NCBI RefSeq assembly: GCF_020510425.1
Contig: NZ_JAHBAH010000001.1
Span: forward strand, 1,586,001 to 1,650,000
Direction of reading: 5' to 3'
Length of the DNA: 64,000 nt
Source: Quatrionicoccus australiensis
Lineage (GTDB): Bacteria > Pseudomonadota > Gammaproteobacteria > Burkholderiales > Rhodocyclaceae
Part shown: piece after piece, positions 1 through 8,617 of the stretch
How positions within the stretch are numbered: position 1 is the stretch's first letter
How the letters are laid out: each line of letters begins with the position of its first letter
Program-made: the position numbers and the translations under genes
The notes under the pieces: model-generated
The model's input: the letters and a program-made list of their open reading frames with translations, nothing else
Told to the model about the DNA's origin: nothing
The model's database searches: none

Positions 1-1
1 C

Positions 2-2467
2 CTTATTGACCGTGCCGTTTCTGCTGGCCGCCTGCATTCGCAAGTGGGCCGGCTGAGCGTCGAGACTGAAGCGCAGACGGACCGCCGCCTGAGCCAAGTC
101 AAGGCACTCACCGCCAAAGGCAAGAGCGTTGACCGCGCCGTCAAGCAAGCTGAACGTAAGCAAGACCGCAAAGAACAAGCAGCCGAGCGCAAGCAAGAGC
201 GCAAGGACCGCCAAGCCGCCTACGACCAAGCACGCGACGACCGAAAAAAGGCACGCATCGGCATGAGCGACGTCATGAAGGTGAAGCTGACAGGGAAGGT
301 TTACCTTCTGGATAATTGGCTGACGGCCAGCACTCGGGACCAGGCCAAATACAAAGCCATTGACTGGCGCCTTGCCGTTGTTGTGAAGGCTATTTACGCC
401 ACGGTGAAGGCCGGTCAGCTGACCGGCAAGCTGCTTATCGGCACCGGCCGCGCCGTACGTGGGGCTTATCGCCTTAACAAGGCCGTGGCTGAGCACCGCG
501 CCGACAAGAAGCTGGCCGGCACCCTGGAGCCGCTGAAAGAGCGTCAACAGGTTGTGGCCGACTACCTGATAGTTGCTGAAAGCAAGCAAGCGTACGAGCG
601 TGCCCAGAAGAACCTTGACGGCTTTACCGCTGAAAAGGCCAAGCTTACCAAGGCGCTGGAAACCGCAAAGGCCCAACACGAACTTATCAAGGCCGCGGGT
701 GAGAAGGCGGGCGAGCAAAAGACCGAACAACACAATGTCGCTGAGAAGTTGAGCGAGGCGAAGGTGCGCGCCGCAGAACAAGACTTGGCCCACCACCTTG
801 ACCGCGAGCAGAAGGCCACCATTGCGGCTGCCGAAGCTAAGTACGCGCTGGTCAAAGCAGAAGAAAAGACTGCGGGCTACGGGCACAAAGACCAGCCTGA
901 AGCCCGGCACAGCGAGCAGCTGCGCGGCGAACATGCGCGCATCAGTGCTGCCATGGAAAAGGCCCAGGGTGCCCGCAACAAGCTGGACGCTGGCGAACGT
1001 GAGCGCGCCCAGGAAAAGTCACGCTACATCAATGCAACTCGTGGCGGCTACACTTTTGGCGAAGGCATGTCCCAGCGCCGTGCTGCGTTCACGCCGTCCG
1101 CCATCATCGGGCATCTCATGGTGCACTCGGGTAACAAGACGCTCGGCGACATCGGCATCAAAATGACGAAGGTCTCTACCGTGCGTGACCCGTGGGAGCG
1201 CGCCATTTCCGTGCCGCTGGCTACGTTCAGCAAGAGCATCAGCGTGCTGAATAAAGGCTACGCCGCAGTTGCTGAGCGGGTTGCCGCCCGAAACGAAGTC
1301 ACCGCCAAGGATGAGCGCATTGCCGTGTTTGCCGCGGCCATGACTGGCGACAAGCAAGCCGCTGCGAAGCTGGAAACCATGGTTGCCGACCGTCACGAAA
1401 CAGTTACCCGTGCTGCCGCCAAGGCAGAGCAGGCTTGGAAAACTGGCAAAGGTAGCGAGTACATGTCCCAGGCTGCCGACCGCAAAGAAAACCGCGTGAC
1501 GAGCCAAGAGGCACTGGACAAGCTTGCCCAGAAGCACGGCAAGGAAAAGTGGGATGGCGAGAGCTACAGCAAGCTGTTGACCAGCGACCTGACCACCGCC
1601 CGCAAACTGGCCAATGAAAGCAAGGATAGCCTGCGCGTAGCTGAACGTGACCTGAAGAGCGCCGAGAAGGCCGGTACTGCTACGACCGACCAACACGTTG
1701 CTGTACTTGCTGCCAAGGACAATGCCGACAAGCTGAGCATGCGTGCCGAGGCTGTTGCTATTGTGCAGCGCCAGTGGCTCGACGTGGACACCCGCCAATT
1801 CGAGAAAATCAATACGGCCGTCACGGACCACAAAGACAACTCAGCCCAAGCCGCGACCGTTGCCGCTGGCAAGACGCAAGACCTGTCCGAGCTGTACAAG
1901 CGGGACACGAAGACTGCGGAGCAAGGCAAGGACAAAGCCTGGTTTGCAGACGGTCCGCAGCCCAGCGCTGTTACGCCCAAGGACGTTGAGCAAATGACGG
2001 AAAAGCTGCGCGGCACCCCGGCCGCCAACGACCCCCAGGCCGCTGTTGATAGCTGGAAAGCCCATCTGCGCGGCGAAGGCCCGAACCCGGCGGAGCGTCC
2101 GACCAGCCCGGAAACGAAGGCACAAGCTGACGCCATCGTGGTCAACCTGCGTGAAAGTGGTGACCGTGCTGTTGAAGCTGCTGTTGCCGCGCACAAGGCC
2201 GAGCAGAAGCAAGACGGCAAGACGCTGGAAAAGTCCGTAGAACAAGGCGCCAAGGCGGAAGTTATCAACATTTCCGCGGCGACGAAGGAAAAGGTAGCCG
2301 AGTACGCCGACAAGCTGCGCAAGCCGGGCAAGCTGAATGCCGCTGCACAGCAGGAAGCACGTGCAGAGCGCAACCTGGCCCAAACGACCGGGCGTAGCCT
2401 GGACGAAGTGGGCCGCGGGCGTGAAGCAGCAGCACCCAAGCGTCGTGCAGCGTCGTACAGCTTCTAA
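2..2467 (+). CDS. long coiled-coil protein, 5' end cut by window edge
   Basis: The frame is open to the left edge, so the start is missing; an internal GTG at 44 is probably not the true start. About 820 residues are visible, very rich in Ala, Lys, Glu and Gln, with long heptad-like stretches (roughly residues 15-80, 190-330 and 440-640) that predict extended coiled coil. I see no catalytic motif. Position at the end of a plasmid-like element suggests the tail of a large mobilisation or DNA-processing protein, but nothing in the visible part proves it. It ends at a TAA followed by a TGAGTA-type repeat. Confidence 0.75.
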   Translation, partial: LIDRAVSAGRLHSQVGRLSVETEAQTDRRLSQVKALTAKGKSVDRAVKQAERKQDRKEQAAERKQERKDRQAAYDQARDDRKKARIGMSDVMKVKLTGKVYLLDNWLTASTRDQAKYKAIDWRLAVVVKAIYATVKAGQLTGKLLIGTGRAVRGAYRLNKAVAEHRADKKLAGTLEPLKERQQVVADYLIVAESKQAYERAQKNLDGFTAEKAKLTKALETAKAQHELIKAAGEKAGEQKTEQHNVAEKLSEAKVRAAEQDLAHHLDREQKATIAAAEAKYALVKAEEKTAGYGHKDQPEARHSEQLRGEHARISAAMEKAQGARNKLDAGERERAQEKSRYINATRGGYTFGEGMSQRRAAFTPSAIIGHLMVHSGNKTLGDIGIKMTKVSTVRDPWERAISVPLATFSKSISVLNKGYAAVAERVAARNEVTAKDERIAVFAAAMTGDKQAAAKLETMVADRHETVTRAAAKAEQAWKTGKGSEYMSQAADRKENRVTSQEALDKLAQKHGKEKWDGESYSKLLTSDLTTARKLANESKDSLRVAERDLKSAEKAGTATTDQHVAVLAAKDNADKLSMRAEAVAIVQRQWLDVDTRQFEKINTAVTDHKDNSAQAATVAAGKTQDLSELYKRDTKTAEQGKDKAWFADGPQPSAVTPKDVEQMTEKLRGTPAANDPQAAVDSWKAHLRGEGPNPAERPTSPETKAQADAIVVNLRESGDRAVEAAVAAHKAEQKQDGKTLEKSVEQGAKAEVINISAATKEKVAEYADKLRKPGKLNAAAQQEARAERNLAQTTGRSLDEVGRGREAAAPKRRAASYSF

Positions 2468-2471
2468 GTAG

Positions 2472-2486
2472 TTACTCAGCTACTCA
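2472..2486. repeat. TGAGTA direct repeat, copy 1
   Basis: Two TACTCA units (TTACTCAGCTACTCA) lie just after the stop codon of the coiled-coil gene. They are the reverse complement of the TGAGTAnnTGAGTA unit found in several other gaps of the element. Function unknown. Confidence 0.5.
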
Positions 2487-2611
2487 CGGGCTACTCGTCC
2501 CCGCTTCGCCAAAGAGGTGACGCAGCAGCCCGCCTTCCCGCTGGTCCGGCGTGCACCGAAGACCACTAACCACCGCAAAGCCAGGCGCCGCGCGGGGGTT
2601 GACGCCTCCTA

Positions 2612-2639
2612 TTGACTTCGGCTAGTATCGTGGTATAAT
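2612..2639 (+). promoter_or_regulatory. sigma-70 type promoter
   Basis: TTGACT (2612-2617) and TATAAT (2634-2639) are separated by 16 bp and lie 42 bp before the start of the small membrane protein gene. This is a housekeeping-type promoter, unlike the element-specific motif used by the leftward cargo genes. Confidence 0.8.
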
Positions 2640-2681
2640 AGGGTCATTGTTTAATACATCGAACACAAACGAGACAACAAA

Positions 2682-3068
2682 ATGACTAATCAAACCGCCC
2701 GCAACATCGCCAAAGACATCCTTCGCACCGGTGGCATCAACGACGACAACCGCCGCGTCAAAGTGCCGGTTGTCCGCAACACTGCCCTGTATGCCGGCAT
2801 TGCCCTGGCCGCCGTGGTGCTGCTGGCCACCATCGCCTTTGCCCAGGACTTCTTCGTGGTTGCCGCCCTGGCCGCCGCAGGCATCACGACCGTTGCCCAG
2901 AAGCTCAACAGCGTCAACCACGTCGTTGCCCGGGAGCAAGTCAAAATCGACTGCTTCGAGAAGCAACAAGCTGTCCCCATCAAGGCCGAGGCATTGCGCC
3001 GTGAGCTGAAGCTGGCCAGCGTCGAGCAAATCAACAACGACCTGCTGCACAAGCTTGCCGGTGAGTAA
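2682..3068 (+). CDS. small membrane protein, unknown
   Basis: This 128-residue protein has a polar N terminus (residues 1-32), a hydrophobic segment at about 33-75 long enough for one long or two short membrane spans, and a charged C-terminal tail. I recognise no family. It has its own sigma-70-type promoter and is followed by a bidirectional terminator, so it is a single-gene unit. Its stop codon overlaps a TGAGTAAGTGAGTA repeat. Confidence 0.75.
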   Translation: MTNQTARNIAKDILRTGGINDDNRRVKVPVVRNTALYAGIALAAVVLLATIAFAQDFFVVAALAAAGITTVAQKLNSVNHVVAREQVKIDCFEKQQAVPIKAEALRRELKLASVEQINNDLLHKLAGE

Positions 3069-3075
3069 GTGAGTA
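3062..3075. repeat. TGAGTA direct repeat, copy 2
   Basis: TGAGTAAGTGAGTA overlaps the stop codon of the small membrane protein gene. The same 14-mer recurs at the end of the H-NS-like gene (23695-23708). Confidence 0.55.
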
Positions 3076-3122
3076 TCGCGGTAGTTGAGTAGCTACCGTC
3101 TTACTTATCTACAGGCAAAGAA

Positions 3123-3151
3123 AAAGGCACCCTGAGAGATAGGGTGCCTTT
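3123..3151. terminator. bidirectional intrinsic terminator
   Basis: An 11-bp stem (3123-3133 with 3141-3151) has a 7-nt loop and A-rich/T-rich flanks. It lies between the convergent genes ending at 3068 and 3188. Confidence 0.75.
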
Positions 3152-3187
3152 GGGAGAGAGAGAGAGCGGGTAAAACAGTGTTTGGCC

Positions 3188-3778
3188 TTAGCGTTTTTCC
3201 TTTCTCGATTGCATTTCACCGTATGCCTGTTCTTCACGCTGTACGATTGAAGACAGAACTGCGAGACGAACCAAGCATTCTTCCCTACGGCCCTGGCGCA
3301 TAAAGCCTTCCAGCTTCGAGCCAAAGTCCACGCGGACGCTGTTAGTACCAAGCAGCATGAAATACAGGCTGCAAACGTGACGGTAGAGAACCTGGTAACG
3401 ACCACGCCAGAACATCGCGCGGAACAGCTTGTCACCAATGTTTGCGGGGGCCCGGAGCAAGTCCGTATTCTGCTGCCGCAGTTCTTCCACCATTTTGAGT
3501 AGCGTACTGTACGAGCCGAGGGGGCTTTGTTCAGTACGGGTCAGCGTCACTGCTTCGCTTGAAGCCTTGTCACAAACGACGTTGCCGTCCTTCGTAACTG
3601 CGAGGTGCGTCACCCACTCAACTTCGTCACACTGGAATTCGCGTTTTTCTTGCTGCGCCCGGTATTCCGCGGCTAAGCCAGAAAACACTTTGTCCCAGTC
3701 ATCGCTGCTTTTCGCAAGTTCAGCGGCCATCGCCATCTTGCCCGCGAGTACCAGCGGATGAATTTGTGCTGCGTCCAT
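3188..3778 (-). CDS. hypothetical protein
   Basis: This 196-residue protein has no signal peptide or clear membrane span and no recognised motif. The start at 3778 is supported by an AAGGGG ribosome-binding site. The C terminus is basic with predicted helices. An element-specific promoter motif copy (3839-3869) lies about 60 nt upstream, which places it in the same putative regulon as the pilus and lipoprotein genes. Confidence 0.7.
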   Translation of the reverse strand: MDAAQIHPLVLAGKMAMAAELAKSSDDWDKVFSGLAAEYRAQQEKREFQCDEVEWVTHLAVTKDGNVVCDKASSEAVTLTRTEQSPLGSYSTLLKMVEELRQQNTDLLRAPANIGDKLFRAMFWRGRYQVLYRHVCSLYFMLLGTNSVRVDFGSKLEGFMRQGRREECLVRLAVLSSIVQREEQAYGEMQSRKEKR

Positions 3779-3838
3779 GATATGCCCCTTGTAAAGTGTG
3801 TGTGTTGCCTATGTGTATAGTTTCTTGCCTACAAGTGG

Positions 3839-3869
3839 GTATAACCACTTACGCAAAACCAAAGGCGCC
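3839..3869 (-). promoter_or_regulatory. element-specific promoter motif, copy 1
   Basis: Read leftward it has GCGCCTTTGG, then GTGGTTATAC, with 15 nt between GCGCC and GTGG. It precedes the gene starting at 3778. Confidence 0.75.
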
Positions 3870-3919
3870 CCGAGAGGCGCCAATGTGAAATATTTTTACA
3901 GGGGAGTGCGGGAGCCGGA

Positions 3920-5110
3920 CTACTGCTTTTGGCGAGCGCTTTTCTCAATCAGTGAGAGCCGGGCCACGGTGGCTTCAGCCCCTTTGACGTCATGCATGCC
4001 GAGCTGTACCTGGCCCCGCAGTTCAAGCACGGGCATCAGATAGCGCGGTTGCTTGGCGTACAGCTTTTCATACGCCGGCAACGCCAATTGAAGTTGTGCG
4101 GCGGCCGAAGCGTAGTCCCGCAACACGGTGTTCACTTTAGCCAGTTCAAACCGGGTACGCGCCGTGCGATTCAGCACATCCGGGTGCTGCTCGAAAGCGT
4201 GCACTGCGGTTTGCAGCAGAGGCAGCGCGCTTTGATAGTCCCGCTGCTCAAAATCGAACTTACCCAGGAAGTACGCCCCTTCTGCTGAGAGCGGGTGCGG
4301 CAGCGGAGCCACGTGCAGGTAAATGCTGAGTGAGTTAGCCAGCATGTCCCGCTGTTCGGCGCCGCGCAGGTAGTCATTCGCGTACTGGCGCATCAACTCA
4401 GCGACATCGCGCAGGCCTTCGTTCTCAGTCTTTGATACGGTAATCGTGCCGGGGTCCGCAGCAATCAGCTGGTCCACCAATTTGACGTGGGGCGCAAGTG
4501 CCAGTTGCATGGCATCAGCGAGCAGCGACTGCGCGCCGGCGCGGTCCCCTGCTTCTTCCAGGACGCCGACAAGGCCTTGCATCGGCTTTGCGAGCTTCGG
4601 CGAGTAGGCACCGTATTTCTTTTTGGCGTACTCAACGGACTGCTGAGCGAGGGTGCGGGCTTTGTCGGTTTCGTTCATAGCAAGCGCAGCATAGCCGCGG
4701 TTTGTGCGATTGACCAGCCAACTGCGAAAAAGCGTGTCATCGCTGGCCAAGGGGTCTTCGACATCGAGCAACCGGGTCAGTATTTTATCCGCGGCATCTT
4801 CATTTGCAGCGGCTTCAGCCTTGCGGCCCAAGTCACCAAACACGGTGCCAATGGTCGCCAACGCGCTGCCGCGTTGACGACTAAATGCGCCAAACTTCAG
4901 ACTTTCGGCGTCCAGTACACCACAATCTGCAAACGCTCGCTTGTAATCAGCAGCGTTGCGAGCATCCTGGCACTTGTCGAAAGCGGCCTTGTAGGCCGGC
5001 CAATCCCCGCCGGCAGCCGTGGCGAGGTTAGGGGCGAGCGACAGGCCCATTGCCATAGCAATAGCCATGGCGGCGTTAAGCGCTGTACGACGGGGCGACA
5101 TGCTCAACAT
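3920..5110 (-). CDS. exported helical-repeat (TPR-like) protein
   Basis: The protein of about 396 residues begins with a basic stretch and an Ala/Met-rich hydrophobic segment ending near LATAA, a typical Sec signal. The rest is made of repeating helix pairs with TPR-like spacing (for example the segments reading YFLGKFDFEQRDYQSALPLL and RFELAKVNTVLRDYASAAAQ), so a scaffold or assembly role in the periplasm is plausible. Starts at 5110 or 5101 both fit; the 5131 start would overlap the upstream gene further. The start overlaps the end of the MobC-like gene, so the two are co-transcribed from motif copy 2. Confidence 0.7.
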   Translation of the reverse strand: MLSMSPRRTALNAAMAIAMAMGLSLAPNLATAAGGDWPAYKAAFDKCQDARNAADYKRAFADCGVLDAESLKFGAFSRQRGSALATIGTVFGDLGRKAEAAANEDAADKILTRLLDVEDPLASDDTLFRSWLVNRTNRGYAALAMNETDKARTLAQQSVEYAKKKYGAYSPKLAKPMQGLVGVLEEAGDRAGAQSLLADAMQLALAPHVKLVDQLIAADPGTITVSKTENEGLRDVAELMRQYANDYLRGAEQRDMLANSLSIYLHVAPLPHPLSAEGAYFLGKFDFEQRDYQSALPLLQTAVHAFEQHPDVLNRTARTRFELAKVNTVLRDYASAAAQLQLALPAYEKLYAKQPRYLMPVLELRGQVQLGMHDVKGAEATVARLSLIEKSARQKQ

Positions 5111-5375
5111 CCGGGGCGACGGACGAGCCAACTTCAGACCCAGCCGCCTGGGCGGCCTTCACCAAAGCGAGAGCCGCGCGCAGCTGACTTTCGGTGACGT
5201 CCGAGGTCAATTCAGAGCGGACAACTTCACCCAAACGACGACACTTCACGGCGTGTTCGTGGGCAAGTTCCTGCCCACGCTTACGACGCAGCGCAGCCAC
5301 TTTGAGCTGACATTTTTCCAGCTGAGCTTCGGCTTCAACCAATTGCTGGACGGTGGACTTCGAGGTACGAGGCAT
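5076..5375 (-). CDS. small basic coiled-coil protein, MobC/TraD-like
   Basis: This 99-residue protein has an N-terminal helical half rich in Gln, Glu, Lys and Arg (residues 8-50). That resembles small accessory mobilisation proteins of plasmids, but similarity is general and I cannot fix the family. A TAGGAG ribosome-binding site sits 7 nt before the ATG. It is first in an operon with the TPR-like protein and lies behind promoter motif copy 2. Confidence 0.55.
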   Translation of the reverse strand: MPRTSKSTVQQLVEAEAQLEKCQLKVAALRRKRGQELAHEHAVKCRRLGEVVRSELTSDVTESQLRAALALVKAAQAAGSEVGSSVAPDVEHVAPSYSA

Positions 5376-5390
5376 TTCACAATCTCCTAC

Positions 5391-5404
5391 TGAGTAGATG
5401 AGTA
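5391..5404. repeat. TGAGTA direct repeat, copy 3
   Basis: TGAGTAGATGAGTA lies between promoter motif copy 2 and the start of the MobC-like gene, a position where an operator could act. Confidence 0.5.
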
Positions 5405-5443
5405 TTTAAGGGTTAGGGCTTACGCAACGTAAGATGTGCTTAC

Positions 5444-5474
5444 GTATAACCACCCGGCGCCGTTCATAGGCGCC
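5444..5474 (-). promoter_or_regulatory. element-specific promoter motif, copy 2
   Basis: Leftward GCGCCTATGA and GTGGTTATACG with the 15-nt gap. Here the -35-like block is also one arm of a strong hairpin (CCCGGCGCC at 5453-5461 region with GGCGCCGGG), so the promoter overlaps a possible terminator or attenuating structure. Confidence 0.8.
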
Positions 5475-5485
5475 GGGTGTGGTTT

Positions 5486-5896
5486 TTAGCGGTTCAGCTG
5501 CCGCAGTAGGGTTGCATCGTCAGGCAGCGGAGCAGTCGTAGGTGCGGTGACGGCGCCATCCGTTGCTTTCGATAGTTGAGCCCCTGCATAGGCGGTGCCG
5601 GTGTCACGTGCTTGTTGCGCTTCACGTGACTTCTGCTGCGCGTAGGCCAGGTCCGCTTGCACGTTCGCGTCATGCGCTGCGGCGCGCTTCTCGTACTTCT
5701 CAATCGTGGCCTGGCTTGACCCTGCCCGCTTGTGGTACTCCGCCAGGCTGTCGGCCTTGTCCCGTTCGTGAATTTCAACCAGCGTGGTTTGATTCGCTAC
5801 GGTTTCAGAGGTCCCCGTCGTGAAGTACATCAGGGTGAAGTAGGCCAGCACGCACCCACAGACCAAACCCAGTGTAGTTTTAGCCCAATTTTCCAT
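5486..5896 (-). CDS. membrane-anchored coiled-coil protein
   Basis: The 136-residue protein has one N-terminal membrane span (residues 7-27) followed by a long charged helix (about 38-100) and a Pro/Ala-rich end. An AAAGGA ribosome-binding site precedes the ATG. It follows the lipoprotein gene after a 15-nt gap, so both are read from motif copy 3. The layout is that of an envelope-spanning spacer or assembly subunit; no family recognised. Confidence 0.7.
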   Translation of the reverse strand: MENWAKTTLGLVCGCVLAYFTLMYFTTGTSETVANQTTLVEIHERDKADSLAEYHKRAGSSQATIEKYEKRAAAHDANVQADLAYAQQKSREAQQARDTGTAYAGAQLSKATDGAVTAPTTAPLPDDATLLRQLNR

Positions 5897-5911
5897 GTGA
5901 ATAGTCCTTTC

Positions 5912-7000
5912 TTAGTTAGGCTTGAGTTCAGCGCTGTACTTGTTCGAAGCGCCAACGTCACCGGAGCTGTTCGACCCGGTATCAACCTTGTGCTCGTAGG
6001 ACGCACCGCTGCTCTTTTGCAGGGCAATCTCAGCCTTGCCGTTGAAGAGAATGCCGTCGCCGTAGTACACGTTGCCGTTGCGCGTAATCTGAAGGCCCTT
6101 TTCGTCTTGCTTGATATATTCCCCGGTGCTCGGGAAATAGAGTTCAAGCGGGCTGCCGGCTTCACCGTTAGATACAAAGTAGTCCGGTGCTTTTACGCGC
6201 TGCATAGCGGCCAGCTTCACATCCCGCGGAGTTTCCCGGATATGCGCCACGATGGCGTGGCGGGCGTCGTTCAGGTCCAGCAGCTTGGCGCTTTCCAGCT
6301 TGTCCACCCAGGGGCGTTCGAGGTCAATCGTGTTGCGAAGCGAAGCAATACCATCCGCCAACTTGTCTAGCGGCCCCTTAGGCAACATGCGCTCTTTCGA
6401 GAAGCTATCCGAGGTATCACCGCGAATGCCTGGACTCTTCTGCGAGGCTACCCAAGCCATCTCAGCGGCAACAACGCTGCCGTCCAGGTAAATATCGGTA
6501 AAGTGCTCTCGGGCCGCAGCGTAGTCACCTTTCGACAGCGCGCCATAAGCGGAAATCAGGTACTCACGGAAATCCTGGCCTTCCGGGGTTTCACTTTTCG
6601 TGGCCGCCAGCTTAGCCAACATGGCATCCGCCATGGCTTTTTGCTTGTCGGTAACCGTGCCTTCCGGCTTATCAAGACCCAGCTCTTTCAGCTTGTCCGT
6701 CATCGGGTACAGCAGCGAAGCGCCGTCGTATTTAACGGCCTTCGTGTACTTCACCTGGTCAATACCCAGCTCTTTGACAATCGACGGGTGCACTACGCCA
6801 AACATGGTGCTGATAGGCGCCGTAGACGAAATGCTAACGTTCTTGCTGTCAGAGACGGTATGGCCGTCCGAGACGTTAGAGGACACGGCCACTTTCTGGC
6901 CCATATCGTGTGAATTGCTGGCCGAAAGGCCATTCTTATCCCCGCAGGCGGTTAGAGAGAGGACAACTGCCACGGCAATTGCAATTTTCGAGAGGTGCAT
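5912..7000 (-). CDS. lipoprotein, unknown
   Basis: I place the start at 7000, where AAGAAGG precedes an ATG that opens a signal peptide ending in the lipobox LTAC (Cys about residue 20). The longer frame to 7114 would run through promoter motif copy 3. The mature part, about 340 residues, is soluble and polar; residues near the C terminus read as beta-strands (NGNVYYGDGILFNG). No family recognised. It is first in a two-gene operon with the coiled-coil membrane protein. Confidence 0.75.
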   Translation of the reverse strand: MHLSKIAIAVAVVLSLTACGDKNGLSASNSHDMGQKVAVSSNVSDGHTVSDSKNVSISSTAPISTMFGVVHPSIVKELGIDQVKYTKAVKYDGASLLYPMTDKLKELGLDKPEGTVTDKQKAMADAMLAKLAATKSETPEGQDFREYLISAYGALSKGDYAAAREHFTDIYLDGSVVAAEMAWVASQKSPGIRGDTSDSFSKERMLPKGPLDKLADGIASLRNTIDLERPWVDKLESAKLLDLNDARHAIVAHIRETPRDVKLAAMQRVKAPDYFVSNGEAGSPLELYFPSTGEYIKQDEKGLQITRNGNVYYGDGILFNGKAEIALQKSSGASYEHKVDTGSNSSGDVGASNKYSAELKPN

Positions 7001-7030
7001 ACAGCCTTCTTTGGTGGTTGAGATAAGGAC

Positions 7031-7061
7031 GTATAACCACCTGGCCCGTTTCATAGGCGCG
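7031..7061 (-). promoter_or_regulatory. element-specific promoter motif, copy 3
   Basis: Leftward CGCCTATGA and GTGGTTATACG with the invariant 15-nt gap, 30 nt before the lipoprotein start. Confidence 0.8.
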
Positions 7062-7088
7062 TCACCCTTGTTGCGCCTGGCGGCGCCA

Positions 7089-7176
7089 TCGCCATAGGAT
7101 TGACTCCTGGACACAGACGACTTTGAGAGCTGGCCGGCAGGCAGTCACCAGCGCGCAGTTGCCAATCCTTTGGCGA
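7089..7176. repeat. TCGCCA/TGGCGA inverted repeat, copy C
   Basis: Arms TCGCCATAGGATTG (7089-7102) and CAATCCTTTGGCGA (7163-7176) pair over 14 positions with one mismatch around a 60-nt loop. The right-hand flank CGACCCGTGACCGCT nearly matches the flank of the copy at 19439. It belongs to a family spread over the element. The gene-free stretch 7001-7375 is filled by this repeat, motif copy 3 and the RNA-like unit next to it. Confidence 0.6.
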
Positions 7177-7202
7177 GCCGACCCGTGACCGCTGCCCAAA
7201 AG

Positions 7203-7300
7203 AAAAGGGGAGCATCCATAGCCACTCCCCCTCTCAACTGGCAACCCCGTTGCCAGAGACTACTAGACACGTTATGACTGCCACACCATTAGCGTGCAAG
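7203..7300 (-). ncRNA. possible small RNA with two hairpins
   Basis: On the minus strand a TATACT box (about 7305-7310) is followed by a CTGGCAAC/GTTGCCAG hairpin (7238-7256) and then a GGGGAG/CTCCCC stem with a T-rich tail (7205-7230). There is no convincing open frame. No good -35 is visible and the 5' end is a guess. Confidence 0.35.
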
Positions 7301-7317
7301 GCAGTATAGGCATAGCT

Positions 7318-7348
7318 GAAAAAGAACAGAGCCGAAAAACCGGCCCTG
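7318..7348 (-). terminator. intrinsic terminator of the barrel-like gene
   Basis: An 8-bp stem (7327-7334 with 7341-7348) with a T-rich loop is followed on the minus strand by TTCTTTTTC. It lies 28 nt after the stop of the gene at 7376-8551. Confidence 0.65.
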
Positions 7349-7375
7349 TATTCATGCTCCTTTCGTTGCAGTCGT

Positions 7376-8551
7376 TTAAAGGTTAGCCGACAGGCTGAAC
7401 ATCAGGCGGTTCTTGTCGGTCGCATCATTTTCCAGCGCACGTGCGAAGCCCAGGTGCCAGTCCACCACGCCAACTGCGTTGACTTGAGCCGAGCCCCGCA
7501 CACCAACCTCGACCGCCGACGCCTTAACATCAGTTCGGCCGGACTGCATGCCCACGCCACCAGAGATACCGGCGTAGGCGCGAGCGCCGCCCGTCATTGC
7601 AGGTGAAAAGAGCTTCACACCGGCTGACAGGCCCGACGGAGCCGCCTTGGCGCCGGCTGCATAGCTGGCACCTTTATCCGGGCCGCCCAGGGTGAACAGC
7701 GCCGGCGCCGGGGTATTGTCACCCCCAATTTGCCAGGCGCCGGAGACCAGCAGCCCAAAGTCGTGCGGCAGCGTTTGACCGGTGGCAATCTTGCCGCTGG
7801 CGAGATTGAAGCCTGCTCCATCCGTGCCTGCCGTACCGTGCTCGACGTGCAAGTCCCAGTTAGAGTCGGCAACCACACCCAGCGCGGTAGCTGAGACGGT
7901 GGTATACGAGTGCGACTCGCCGCCCAGGGTGTAGCTCACTACGCCGCCGCGGCCCTCCACGGCGAACGGCAGGTTGCCCGCCGTATGTGCCGGCAGCTGG
8001 CCGATAACGCCGTATTTCGTGATGGCCAGCGACTGCACCGTTTGGCCATCGGGGCCCGTGCGGCCCATCGGCACCGGAGCCGGCACCAGGGTAACGACCG
8101 GGCCCGCCACAGTTGAAGAAACAGAAACAGAGGGACCAGCCTTGGGCATGTCACCCACTGCCATACCCACACGGCGAGACACTTCCACGCCCACGAGACC
8201 CCGACCAACTGGCGTTCGCAGCTGGCCGCTCAGCTCTCCGAAACGCTGGTCCAGAACGGCATCCTTGACCAGGGTGGTGCCCACATTCACATCATAAACA
8301 ACAGCACCAGCCCCACTGGCGGTGCCAGCAGCAACGGCACCCGAAAGCTTAGCGGCGACCAGGTTCTTGCCACTGTGGAACGGGGCAACATCCGACGCCA
8401 GCACGGCAACACGAGCGCGGGAACCGGCCAGTGCGGCATTAAGCTTGGCAAAAGCATCCGGCTCAGCCGTAGCGGCAGCCGGAGCGTATATAGCGGCCGG
8501 AGCCGGGGGGGCAACGAGTTCATCAACAGGCGGGGTTACATCCATAGTCAT
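7376..8551 (-). CDS. beta-barrel-like protein, C-terminal half resembles TpsB/ShlB barrels
   Basis: The 391-residue protein starts at 8551 with GGAG 8 nt upstream. The N terminus is Pro/Ala-rich without a clear signal peptide. From about residue 200 the chain alternates Gly/aromatic/polar residues as in outer-membrane barrels. The segment LFTLGGPDKGASY recalls the conserved LGGP turn of two-partner-secretion transporters, and the end (DKNRLMFSLSANL) recalls their last strand. POTRA domains are absent. This assignment is similarity by eye and could be wrong; a Gly/Ala-rich surface protein is the alternative. Confidence 0.5.
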   Translation of the reverse strand: MTMDVTPPVDELVAPPAPAAIYAPAAATAEPDAFAKLNAALAGSRARVAVLASDVAPFHSGKNLVAAKLSGAVAAGTASGAGAVVYDVNVGTTLVKDAVLDQRFGELSGQLRTPVGRGLVGVEVSRRVGMAVGDMPKAGPSVSVSSTVAGPVVTLVPAPVPMGRTGPDGQTVQSLAITKYGVIGQLPAHTAGNLPFAVEGRGGVVSYTLGGESHSYTTVSATALGVVADSNWDLHVEHGTAGTDGAGFNLASGKIATGQTLPHDFGLLVSGAWQIGGDNTPAPALFTLGGPDKGASYAAGAKAAPSGLSAGVKLFSPAMTGGARAYAGISGGVGMQSGRTDVKASAVEVGVRGSAQVNAVGVVDWHLGFARALENDATDKNRLMFSLSANL

Positions 8552-8581
8552 TACTGGTACTCCAAGGGTTTAGGTACATGC

Positions 8582-8612
8582 GTATAACCACTCGAAGCCG
8601 ACCATAGGCGCT
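8582..8612 (-). promoter_or_regulatory. element-specific promoter motif, copy 4
   Basis: Leftward GCGCCTATGG and GTGGTTATACG with the 15-nt gap, about 30 nt before the barrel-like gene start. Confidence 0.8.
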
Positions 8613-8617
8613 GACCC

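Noticed and set aside
1019..1831. 270-codon leftward frame inside the first gene
   Set aside because: It lies wholly within the coiled-coil gene in the opposite strand and has shadow-type composition.
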